From: Heterotrichella gracilis
Taxonomy: Eukaryota > Sar > Xanthophyceae > Tribonematales > Xanthonemataceae
Assembly: GCA_032358255.1 (NCBI GenBank)
Contig: JAULBX010017970.1
Location: 23,015-87,014 of the forward strand
DNA: 64,000 bases
Reading direction: 5' to 3'
Shown here: piece by piece, positions 10,063 through 20,711 of the stretch
Numbering within the stretch: position 1 is the first letter of the stretch
Layout: every line of letters begins with the position of its first letter
Made by a program: the position numbers and the translations under genes
The notes under the pieces: generated by a model
Databases searched by the model: none
Told to the model about the DNA's origin: nothing
Seen by the model: only the letters and a program-made list of their open reading frames with translations

Positions 10063-12781
10063 ATGAGTGCTCCTCCCACGGACAGCGAGCCTCCTGTCAG
10101 CAGTCGAGTGGGCGAACCTGGCTCGCCAGGTGGTGGCAGTGGTATGCCGACAAAGGTTGATAAGGCAACCCACGACCTGTCCACTCCTGCACTAGGTGGG
10201 GACAGCCTTTCCAGACAAGACACGGACCCCGTCTCTGACTCTGGCTCGGATTCGCGGACAGAGAACGACAACGGGCAGACGACGGATGACTCCAACAAGT
10301 CCAGTCGCATACGAGTGACGTTCAGGCGAGGGCGCAGGTGAGAGGCACCACCCCAGGCTGGCACTTGTGCCGGCTAGTATTGCACCGCATCGCACGCTGC
10401 CACCGGCAGCCATCACCATCGATTCGTGGGGATCGATGCACAGCTGGACCAGGTTCCTTAAATCTCATGGAATCTTCGAAAGTGCCCAACGCATGCATAT
10501 GCAGCTTCGGACCCGCACCCATTCCATGGGGTTTGACCTGCGGCTGACGGTGCAGGGTCCGCTTCGCTCCCGGGCCCCTCCGTGACAAGTACAACAGCCA
10601 CGACGGCCACCCCACCCACGAAGGCCAGATCGCCACCCAGAGACGGCAGGTGGGGTGCACCTGGACGCAAGACCTCACCCCTTCCTCTATCAAGGCGCTG
10701 GAAGAAGAGCTTGGGGAGGACTGCAGGCCGTCCCTCGACCGCCTGAAGCGAAGGTACGTACGGTGCCTCTGAACTCTGCACTTTGTGTCTCATTCTTTGT
10801 CGTTTGTATTGCCAATAGCAAACGGTACAGCCCCTTTTGTCAGACAGGCCCTGGCTCTTTGGGTGAGGCATACCCAGGCATGCTTATCTGGCTCAAAGTT
10901 TGGACTGCAGGTACATACTCACTTATAGCCCCATTTATTACAGAACTTGGTGACTTGCTTGTTACCTTGAGCCCACCGCTAATTGGCCTCCCTGACCCCA
11001 CTGTGTCTGCTCCCAGGGTTGGGCTCCTCCCGCCCATCAAGCGGCCCCGGATGTACGCCACCCCCCAGGCCACCACCAGCCAGAGGAGCCACGCCCTGCG
11101 GCAGCACTTTGCGGCAGCCTCCTCGGGCGCCCTGCAGCGGATGGCCCTCCAGCGCCTGGCAGGTAGGGCTTGGCATGCCTCACTGAACGACATCCCATGG
11201 TGATGCAGGAGTATGGTACTGAAATGGAAAGGGATTTTGGGTATTGTAAAGGAATAATCGTTGCCGCAGCAGCCACCTGGGGTGCTGTGTAGCGGAGCGC
11301 CTGGCGGGGCCAGCATATCACTAGGGCCCTCTTATCTTATTGAGAAGTTTGAACAGGGCTGAGTATAACCGCATCAGCACATCAATAGTGGAGCATGCGG
11401 TTTACTCATTTAAATATCGCATTTGATATCTGTACAGGCTTTACGTAGAGCCTGACTTTAATATCGCAAAAAAGATAGAAAGATAATATCCCAGCAGTGA
11501 TATTCATGGAGTGATATCACGATATTGGATATTATCATTGCAGTTAAAAGCAATGATATCATCATTGGTTCACTTTGGCTTTTCTACAAAAATACAAAAA
11601 TCATTAAAGCATTTTGCCTGGTGTGTTGGCGCAGTGCATGGCCTCCAGCTGCCCACTAGAGCACACAGCATCACAGTCAATATGATCACTTCTTGTGACT
11701 GGTGATGCACACAACCCTTCCTGTGATATCTGAATCACGGTCCCTTTTCCTGACGTTGGGCACGGTGACGTTTCCATTGTCATGAACGCATGTACCCTTG
11801 TTATTTAGAACACTTTTTTTGGGCGCAGGTCTGGCATCGAGCTGTTCACCCTCAAGCACGCCCGAGAAGCAGGCCGCGCACGCCGAGCTGCTCCAACAGT
11901 ATGCCCGCGGCGCGCCCCTGCCCCTGCCCCACCCACCCACATCCACCTCCCCAAGCCTGCTGGAGAGCAACCCCACCCTGGCTCTGGACACCACCAGCGG
12001 GCTGGATCAGCATTTCATGGGACACCCGGCAGACGCAGCCCTCATGACCCGCGGTTCCTCCAACGCCAAGCAGCACCCCTTTGGCAGCAGTCTGTCGCAC
12101 CCCATCGCGGACGCCGCGCTCAATGCGAGCAGCGCCCAGGCGCGGTGCGGGTCCCTGTACGATGCGCTGACCAGCAGGGTGCGGCCCCCTGCCCCGCTCT
12201 TCGTCCAGGCGCCGCAGCAGTCGGGGAAGAGGAAGCAGCGGGAGCCGGCCTCGGGGGGTCCATCAGATCCTGCCACCACCCAGCCCGACAGCATGCCGCC
12301 AGCCACCGCTGCTGGGGCGCTGCCTCCAGTGTCCAGGCTGTCTGTGGGCGCCTGCGCACCTGGCAGCTTGCTCCACCTGCTGCAGTCGCTACCCACCTCT
12401 GCGGCAGCCCACCCCACCCTCGCACCCCCCTCGCTCCCAGCCTCCACCGCCCCATCAACCATCACCTCGCTCATCCCCTGGAGGCCCCTCCACCCCTTGG
12501 TCGCGGTCTCCTCCCCGCCGGCGTCGTCGTGCCCCACCCCCCCTGGCTCCAGCGCCCTCACCACCAGGCACCAGCATGTGACTCTATCCCCAAACAAGCC
12601 TGTGCTCATCGTGCTCGCGCGTTCCGGGGGTGGACCCAATCCCGGGGGTCCCAGCGGGGGGGTGAGGATCAGCCAGGCGAGGCCACACCAGGGCTTGGGT
12701 GGGGTCGCAAGCTTGGGGGAGGAGGGCGGGGAAGGTGAGCAGGTCAACAAGAGGGCTCGGGCGGGTGCGGTTGCGCGGTGA
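10063..12781 (+). CDS. Ser/Pro-rich protein of unknown function
   Basis: Four exons close in frame: 10063-10337, 10556-10753, 11017-11162 and 11829-12781, about 523 aa. I do not recognise a domain. The N-terminus is acidic and Ser-rich, then turns basic (RIRVTFRRGRRVRFAPG). Exon 2 contains an acidic helix-like stretch (IKALEEELGEDCRPSLDRLK). Exon 3 is basic and Ala/Gln-rich (IKRPRMYATPQATTSQR). The long last exon is Pro/Ser/Ala-rich, with a KRKQRE patch and a C-terminus (NKRARAGAVAR) that could be nuclear-localisation signals. A nuclear, mostly disordered regulator is an inference only. The start has a fair context (ttaccATGAG). Intron 3 (11163-11828) contains an AT-rich block. Exons rest on splice sites and phase, not homology. 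Confidence 0.6.
11380..11610. other. AT-rich block in intron 3 of the unknown gene
   Basis: Base composition drops sharply here against its surroundings, with repeated gatatc/atatcg words (catttgatatc, gtgatatcacgatattgg, aatgatatcatcatt). No coding sign. It may be an old insertion or simply intronic drift. Confidence 0.4.
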
Positions 12782-14284
12782 AGGGGAGTGGTCTTTGGTT
12801 TTTTCTTCCAGCAAAATAACTACCATTTTTTGGGCTCTAGCTGGACCGCAAGAGGCTTTGTATACATGTATGAATATAGCGCGGAGGGTTTTTGTACCAC
12901 AGCAGCTGGGGCAATTTTACCTTAATCATAGCAATTTCTTCCCCTCTTGGCCTTGCAGCTACCTGTACAGCGCTGGGGCGATTTCAGCATGATCAATACG
13001 ATTCATCCCACAGCGTTTTCCATGGAACACATTCCGGCAACGGCCACATTCTTATGAAGGAACGCGCCATGGTTTAGCAGGGGCCCTGGGGGGCGTGTCA
13101 GTTACCCTTGTAGGGTGTGCAATTGTCAGCAATAACGGCTTGTTCACACAGGCTTTTGGCAAATGGATCCCAAGCCACCCACGGGTGGGCTCTGGGGACT
13201 GAATCAAATGCATGGCGTTTCTTCAATTTGCGTTTAAGCTGCAGTAGAGTAGGTTGTACCTGGCCCTAAGGCCATTTTCCGCCACAAGAATGACGGCCAA
13301 CAATCGACGTTAGCCAGAATGAGGCACATAGGGGCTTTGCTAGACTACTGAGTAGGATCCGCGTGCGTGTGAGCCCTCAATACAAGTAGGAAGCCCTTTT
13401 TAGTCGTTGGAATATGCTCGCAGTACTCCCAAGCCCGTTGCGTTACGCATGCAGCACTGCAGTCATCTCCAATGCACCGAACCGCCACGATGTACATAGT
13501 CAGTGGGACGCTTGACTGGCAAATTGAACGTTTTTCAGTCCTGACTCATTATGTGGTATACTTTATGTGGTATATCATACACGGCAATTTGTCGCCGTTT
13601 TGCGGGCGTGCAGTCTATCGCGTGCGCTCCATTCAATGCATGCAAGCAGCATTGTTCAGTTCCTGCTGTGCATTGCGTGCACTGGTGGTTATCTATGATG
13701 TCCAGCTGGTTCAAACAATCTATCACAAATTATTCAAGATTGATCTGGACGCATTCTGTCAATGATCCATCGGATTGAGTTACAATATTCCACCAACATT
13801 ATCCCTGGCCATTTGGCCTCTATAATAGCTGGAAAAGAACAATGGTGGATGTAGATATGTACATTGAATGTCATGACAGTGGCATGCCATGCGTTTTATT
13901 GCACTGACATTGATCATCCATGGATGTCATATGCGTAAGGCTTGATCACCTGGCTGTCGGCGATCTACTGGCCCCGACATATGCAATCAAATGAATGTTG
14001 CAATCATTGCTCCGGGAGCGTCATGCCACACTGTGTGCCCTGACAGTGTCTGCCTCTACAGTACTGGTGCAAGCCCATTGGCATTGCAGTGGCATGAACC
14101 GTTCCCAGCCCTGCCCCTCCCTCCTCCACAGCCCAAGCCTATGCCCCGCCCAGGGTGCCTATGGCAGGAATCTGGCGCCCCTTGGCCACTCGGCTGCCAG
14201 CAGCTGGAGCGCGCCAGGCCCTCCACACCTGCCACTGCCATCTCTGACACCCACTCCCCCATGGGTCTGATGATCACACCACCC
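12782..14284. other. Convergent intergenic region
   Basis: It lies between the 3' ends of the unknown gene (+) and the S28 peptidase (-), so it holds two 3' flanks. Short open frames lack splice pairing or domains. I see no RNA gene or mobile element. Confidence 0.5.
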
Positions 14285-17200
14285 CTAGATAGCCCCCCTT
14301 GCCCTGCCTCCCCTCCTGAGCCTCCTCACCGCCCAGGCCCATGTCCCGCCCAGGGTATCTAGGGCTGGCGCCTGGCGCTCCTTGTCTGCACGCCTGGCGG
14401 CGGTGCGCCTTGCCTCCACTGCCTGCTGCTTCTGCAGCACCCACTTGCGCATGTGGCGCCGCTGGAACTCGCGTGCGGCCCTGCGGGGAGGAAGGGGTCG
14501 CGGAGCTTGTTATTGCAGCTACAATATGCATTTCCCCATGATAATTTACCGCAAACCCCAATAGGATCAGGGGTGTATCCTAGCAAGGGAAGGGACCAAC
14601 ACATCCGCACCCTGAAAAATGCACTACAACAAACCCTGGCACATCAAAACCCTCAAATCCCCACCTCTGATACCGCGAAACCTTACCGCACTGATGGAGG
14701 ATCCAGTGGGTGGCAGGACATGAGGTCGGCGTGGTGTGCCCCCTCAGGAGTGACCACAGCCACCACGCCCTACCCCTTACAACCAATCAAGCCATTGGAA
14801 GTTTAGGGTTTACAACATCAGGCTGAAACCCTACCGCACTGATGGAGGGTCCAGTGGGTGGCAGAACACGAGGTCCAGGTGGTACGCACCCTCAGAAACA
14901 ACCACAGCTCAACAACAAAATCTGCACCCTGAAAGTGCACTTCAACACCAACCCTGACACTGCAAAACCCTGAAACCCAGAAACCCTACCGCACTGATGG
15001 TGGGTCAAGCGGATGGCTGAACATAAGGTCCAGGTGGTGCGCCCCCTCGGGAATGACCACCGCCACCACGCTGTCAGACACATCCTCCAGCACACCCCCA
15101 CCGCTCCAGGGGTCCAGCAGGCCGTTGGAGAACACAATGTTGGAGGCGGCCTGTGGTGGGTGGGTGGCTTAGGTGGTGGACGGGTGGGAGGTGGGTTTGT
15201 GTGGGGTGGGGTGGGGGACATGCATGTGCATGTATAGTTGTGGATGGCTGTGGCTGTATTATGGATGCGCGTGGTTGGTTGGATGCATGCACATGCTCTG
15301 TATGATTGACTCTGGCAAGCATTTCAACATTCTTTGTCACTTGTACCCTGTTGGAGGCGGCCTGTGGTGGGTGGGTGGGTGGGGATTGTTGTGGTGGGTG
15401 GGGGTTGTGGTTGTGGTTGTGGGGGCTGGTGAGTGATGGGTAGGTGGGGGGGCGTGTGCAAGCGGAGTGGGGGCTGTGGGTGTTTTACAGTTCTGTGGTG
15501 GGTTGTGAGGCCGCATGGGGTAGGGCATGTGATTGTTGACTCTGAAATAATCATCATCACAACGCGGAACTTGTGCCGATACACTACCACTCCTACCCAG
15601 TGGCACACACTAGAAACCCTAGCAAACCTAGCAACCCTAGCAACCCTAGCAACCTATGCCCCAAAACCCTAGAGACCCCAAACGCACCTGTATCCTCCTG
15701 CCACCCCAGTACTGCGTGGCCCACATGGGGCGCGGAATCACCCCCCACTGATCCTGGCAGGCATCGATAGATCCCTGCTCGTCAAAAGGCTGGTCCCAAA
15801 ACATGTCGTCATCTGCACAAAGCAAAAGCATTCACCCCCATGTTCCATGCGGCAATTTCCTCCCAGCAAAGCAGAAACCACACAAACATGCTGTCGACAG
15901 ACATGTCATACCTGGACTTTTATGGTGGCAAAGTTCCCTCCTGTACCCCGCTACAGATGTTTTACGCAGCAATTGGTGTGTTGGATACAGGTAATCTCAG
16001 TAGGCACACCAGTGATGCATTCACGACTCTTCACAAACCATAAATTCCAACCCGCTCACCACCACCCTTGCCAAAAGGCTGGAACTGGTCTGTACACCAC
16101 TGGAAGCCCCAGACCGCCCCATCCTCCTCAGTCTCTGGGTAAAACTAAATTGCCCCAACACCTCCCAAAGCTTTTCCAATTGAATCTGTGCACTCACAGG
16201 TCTACACCATCCCTAGGATGGGTATTGGTCGGGGCGGTGTGGCTTTCGTGGGAGTATTCACCCTCGCTTCTGTCACGCCATTTGGTGCGCATGTAATCAC
16301 TAATTAGTTGTATTAGTATTATTTTTATTGTTACTGGTTATAAATATTTGGTGTGCAGTGTGTGAAAAGGCCTGGGAGGAATACCTTGACAACACCATCA
16401 GAACCCCGATTCACGTACCTCCCCCCCTAGCAAAGGGCTGGAATTGCTCTGTGCACCACTGGAAGCCCCAGAATGCCCCGTCCTCCTCCGTCTCTGGGTT
16501 CACCCCTTGGAAGGGGTTGTAGCAGGGGAGGGCATTGGAGTAGTTGTAAAACACTCCCGCAGCACCTGGGTTGAGGAGAAAAAATAAATCCCTAAATAAG
16601 TTGAGGGTACATGGGAGTGGCAGTAGAATACCATGGCCACTACAAGGCTCCTAGGCGTCCCCTCTCCATCACACGAGTCCACATCCCCCCACACCCCACG
16701 CGCAGGCACATTCCCCACCCATCCCCTCCTCCAACCTCCCACATGGCTGCGCCAACCTCATCCCACCCCACTCCACCACTTCACCACCCACCACCCACCC
16801 TCCACCCCGCCACCCACCCGCTAGCGCCGCCAGCTGCTCCTCCCCTTGCATTCCCCCCTTGCCCATGTGGCTGCAGGCTGCCCGGACTGGGTAGGCGGGC
16901 AGCTGGCCTTGGCCGTTGAGGATGTAGGAGGAGGGGTAGGGGTAGTTGCCCATGGCCTGGGAAAAAAAATTAAAATTGATGTTGAAGTTAAGGGTGATAA
17001 TAGGAGTAATCATTGGGAGGGAGCAAGGCTGTGGCCGTTGAGGATGTAGGAGGAGGGGTAGGGGTAGTCGCCCATGGCCTGTGATATAGAATAAAACTGG
17101 ATTGATACAGGGATTTGGATGTGTGGTGATTGCCTGTTGCACCCCACGGGGTGCCATATTGAGCTGCTGGAGTGGGCGGTTGCTGGTTGCAACTATCGGA

Positions 17201-19591
17201 CAATGCCCTTTCCCCAACTTTCAAAAAAAACCCCTTTGGGAAGTTTCCAGGTGAAATCCCTTGAAGCAGGTATGCACCCAGGCGATGCATTCCCCAAACT
17301 CTCGTCCTCCTCCCCCGCACCATGTAATCAAAGGCGCTCTGCACCCACTCAGCCAACCACTCCACACTCCCCTCATCATCCAGCTCTACATCGTCGCATA
17401 TGCCCATGGCATCTTTTATTTTCTGCCTTCCCTCGGTGGTGCGTCCCCAGGCAAAGAGCTGGTCCCAGGCTGCACGCACGTTGGGGACGCATTCTGGGGA
17501 TGAGCCGCCCGCTGGGGATGCATCACTGGTGACCAGCTTGGAAAACGAAAAAGCGTCGTAGGGGGGGTCCTGTGGGGCGGATGCAGGATTTAGGGTTTTA
17601 GGGTTTGGGTTTGAAGGTGTAGGGTTAAAGTGGGGGTTTGGTGGGTGGGGTTAGAAGTGGGTGGTGCAGGCTTTGAGCTGGCTGTATGAGGTCCAAGTGT
17701 AGGGTTTAGGGTCAACAAATGTACGGTTCATACATCACCCCCTAGTAGGCCTATTGTAGGGTGTAGGGTCCGAGTTTAGGGTTCACGCACCTCCCCGTAG
17801 TAGGTCCAGATTGGTGCCGACCCTGCTATTGCCCCATCCAGTATGTGCGGGTACTTCATGCGCATCCATGAGGCCAGCATGCCGCCTGCAAATGCGCACA
17901 TTTATAAGGGGTTCGATGCTGCGCATGAGTGCATATCTTAGGCGGGGTGAGGCGATGCGCAGCAAGGGGTTAGGATGTACCAGATGTCCCTTAGACGACT
18001 GCCCACGCACCATGTTGGACAAAGATCGGGAAAAATAGGTGTGCTTACAAGCTAGTCGTCAAATGGGCCACGCGCCTCACGGTGAAACCCTCACCCACAT
18101 GTTGAACCCTGGGTTGAACCTTCAATCCCAAACCTAGAGCCCAAACCCACTCACCGTACGAACCCCCGAAGCCGATCACCGCGCTGTCACTGCATCCATA
18201 CTGCTCCTGCAGCTCCATCACAAGCTGCGCATAGTCAGCGCTGGCCTGCTCACTGGTCAAATAGGCCATGTGACTGGATGTTTGACCCTTGGGGAAGGGT
18301 TTTGACGCCCCATAATACCGGTGCTCGGCAAACACCAGCAGGGCGCCGAACTGGGGGGCCGACTCCCACATAAGACCAGTGGCGTTCAGGTACCTGCGAG
18401 GGTGTGGCGCGTCTGTTACTCAGTTACCATTCTTACAATTGTCGCAATATGCATTTCCACTAAATTTCGTAATTTGTACTCTTGATCTAGATGCATTCTA
18501 GCCCCAAGGGAGTGCTGCCGGGCAAATACCAGCAGGGGCACTAAAGCGGGGCACCGACTCCCACACATCAGACCAGTGGCGTGATAAACAGTTATAGAGC
18601 CGCAGGACTGGCATTGCATCATGCAGCACTGTGTACGCACCACACCTGTGCATGGTGCAGGCTCTGCACACAGCACGTGCAACCCCATGCACTAGTGCAA
18701 CGTTATGGGAGGCAGCATGGTTTCAGGGGTGCATAATTGTGTGCACTCACAGGGTGACATCAGCTTCGTTCCCCACGTAGAAGAAGATTGGCCCCCTTGA
18801 CCCGTCCTGGTTGGTGGCCCAGTGCCTGTCGCACAGGAAGTAGCGCTGGGGGAAGGTGGAGACACCCTCGGGGGGGTCCTCCTGGGTAGCGGGGATGGTG
18901 TTGGGGTTCAGTGGTGGTGGTGGTGGTGGTGGTGGGTGTTGGGAGGTGTGTGGTGGTACCCTTAGAGCAGGGGATCAGGGGGAGGGGAGGGGGTGGGGAT
19001 GGGAATGGGAAGAGGCGGGTGGGGATATAGGAAACCCAGTGCTACTTGCACAGGGAGTAGCGTTGGGGGAAGATGATGCCTGGGCCTCCTTTAGGGGTGG
19101 TGGGTGGGGTGTTTTGCCACAAAACTTTTGCGCACTCGAGCGGTGGTATTGCAGGTGGTTGTGGTGCTGGTTTATGTATGTGGTTGTGGGGGGGGCGGTG
19201 GGGAATGGTCAGTTGTGCCTTTCATGTGGCTACCGACTGTTCAGTCAAAGAGAATCTAAACAGGAAGTTGGAAGGGTTTTAATCAGTCTATGACAGGAAA
19301 GGGTGGGGAGGGAGGTGCCATGCAAAACCCTAACTGGTTTCGTACATAGTGGAAGTGGTCCAGCGTGGCATTCCTCCACATCTCCTTGCACTCCTTGATG
19401 GGCTCGAAGTCCAGACCAAACTCCTTGAAGTTGGCGCAAACATGGGAGCTGGGCGCGTATCTGTGCGCGTCGTGGAAGACATCCCTGGGTGCATGCCGAG
19501 GCCTGCCGGGTCGTGGAGATGGTTTGATGGCGGAGCAAAGGATGGCGAGGGAGAAAAACAGGGTGAGTCGGAGGCTGGGGCGAAGGTTCAT
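14285..19591 (-). CDS. Serine carboxypeptidase S28 family (lysosomal Pro-Xaa carboxypeptidase/DPP7-like)
   Basis: Ten exons, in transcript order: 19591-19346, 18881-18751, 18393-18155, 17885-17791, 17569-17321, 16956-16818, 16565-16419, 15812-15688, 15150-14990 and 14480-14285. All phases close, giving 575 aa. A signal peptide ([20 protein letters not shown]) is followed by the S28 hallmarks: [22 protein letters not shown] and AEHRYYG. The nucleophile motif GGSYGG has Ser at about 204, [11 protein letters not shown] has Asp at about 470, and EGAHHLDL has His at about 495-496. These form the Ser-Asp-His triad. The C-terminal [11 protein letters not shown] helix is also typical. The enzyme cleaves after proline near peptide termini in acidic compartments or outside the cell. 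Seven or more intronic copies of its own exons surround the true ones; the chosen copies are those that keep frame and motifs. Confidence 0.9.
14690..14905 (-). repeat. Two tandem exon echoes of S28 exon 9
   Basis: Segments 14690-14765 and 14825-14905 each repeat the end of exon 9 plus its donor (on the plus strand, taccgcactgatgg, then gtgggtggca and cacc/ccctcag). The intervening caccctgaaa, gcact and aaaccctg sequence also repeats, showing a tandem array of about 140-160 nt units. Both lie downstream of the real exon in transcript orientation. Confidence 0.85.
15338..15376 (-). repeat. Upstream exon echo of S28 exon 9 start
   Basis: The string gttggaggcggcctgtggtg followed by ggtgggtgg copies the acceptor and first codons of exon 9 (15139-15170). 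It sits in the preceding intron, upstream in transcript orientation. Confidence 0.8.
16062..16146 (-). repeat. Downstream exon echo of S28 exon 7
   Basis: It matches 16425-16505 closely (caccactggaagccccaga shared exactly). It lies about 360 nt downstream in transcript orientation, in intron 7. The copied frame is degraded. Confidence 0.85.
17028..17088 (-). repeat. Upstream exon echo of S28 exon 6
   Basis: On the minus strand it reads [15 protein letters not shown] after an acceptor-like ag, against [15 protein letters not shown] in the real exon 6 (16956-16818). It then diverges. It is an intron 5 copy of the exon 5' end. Confidence 0.88.
18503..18594 (-). repeat. Upstream exon echo of S28 exon 3
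   Basis: It is a degenerate copy of 18320-18393. The minus strand encodes cactggtctgatgtgtgggagtcgg-like sequence against cactggtcttatgtgggagtcgg. It lies in intron 2. Confidence 0.75.
18911..18934. repeat. (GGT)n microsatellite in S28 intron 1
   Basis: About eight GGT units in an intron. Confidence 0.9.
19028..19080 (-). repeat. Upstream exon echo of S28 exon 2
   Basis: The segment cccagtgctacttgcacagg followed by gagtagcgttgggggaag resembles 18819-18868 of exon 2. It lies upstream in transcript orientation, in intron 1. Confidence 0.75.
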
Positions 19592-20711
19592 CGTTGCTGC
19601 TGTGTGGTGTGGGGTTAGGCTAGTTGTTAAGGCGTGTGTGTACCCGCATCGGGATGATGCATGCACATATGGTCTACATATGGTCTACTATGACTGAAGT
19701 GTTGGGCAGGGTTTTCTAAATCACAGGTGGTGAGGCGTCCGTTTAGAATCCCTGTGGACCAACCGGAAGCTCACGCATGTTGTTCAACTGATGTTGAGCA
19801 CTGGGGTTTTGGCGGGAATCAGATGAGAAGAGACCTTTTTGGTGCAGTAAGTTTCCGCATCCCCCCAAAACTTTACTGTACCGGGGCCACTCCAGTGGCC
19901 CAGTTAGGGTCGAATTAGGGTTTTCAAAAAAACAAATCAATTAAATTAAATGATTTGAAAGCCACAACAGCTACAGTTCAAAACCTATAGATTGTTCAAA
20001 ACATACAGCGATTCAACCCCCAATCTTGGTTGATACTTAGGTGGCTGTTTTCAACCTTGCCGTTCCTGTGCGTGTCGTCACACGTCTCATAGTGACCTTT
20101 ATACCACCCACCAATAGGGGCTGGCGTTTTATACCCTCGACCTCACCGGAGCACTGTCCCGTCTGCCTATCCCTTCGTCTCTCTGGGGCTGTGTCGTGTT
20201 TTCATATCCTTACATATACCTCTCTGGGCTTTCGTTTGTCGTTCCACTGGCCTGTGTATAGGTTTCTTGTGTATGCATGCATGAGCCACACCACACCTAC
20301 TCAGCAAACCTTACCACAGAAACACCCACAGCAACCACGGTGTCTTAGTCTCTATTCCCTAAGATTTTTTCGTCAGTGAGTGTGTGTCGTGTGGCCGACC
20401 ACAGCATAGATAGCAGTGGCCACTTTTCTTGTGACACTCCACACAGATGGGTGCAGCCATGCTGTGCGTTTCTTTCAGGGTTTGAGCTCACTCAGCAGCA
20501 AATTGAGTGGTACAGCTACTCGCACCGTACTTCACCACCACCACTGGGCTACTCTACCACACCTTGAACAGCACTCACACCACCATCCAGGCCCCCAGTG
20601 CCACACAGCAGCACCAACACCATGACAAGCCAACAGCACTTCCATGCGCCCTCGTCTCCCCAGCTATTTACCCATACCTTCCCCACCTTGTGAACCCAAG
20701 GTGGTACCACC
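19592..20711. other. Divergent promoter region between S28 (-) and SNO (+)
   Basis: This stretch of about 1.1 kb separates two start codons that face away from each other. It has C/A-rich runs on the plus strand toward SNO (20520-20690). I see no gene; the open frame at 20041-20379 has no recognisable features. Confidence 0.55.

Noticed and set aside
11852-12750. Minus-strand ORF of about 247 codons opposite the last exon of the unknown gene
   Set aside because: It follows from high GC and Pro/Ser codon use on the plus strand, lacks splice support, and the plus frame continues the upstream exons in phase.
15013-15470. Gly/Val/Trp-rich plus-strand ORFs
   Set aside because: They lie over GT-rich introns and the antisense of S28 exon 9, and have no protein-like pattern.
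16669-17479. Single long S28 frames taken as uninterrupted exons
   Set aside because: They run through introns; only the trimmed segments with GT-AG ends close in phase and match family motifs.
20041-20379. Small hydrophobic protein upstream of SNO
   Set aside because: No domain, no splice pairing, and a low-quality codon pattern in a divergent promoter region.
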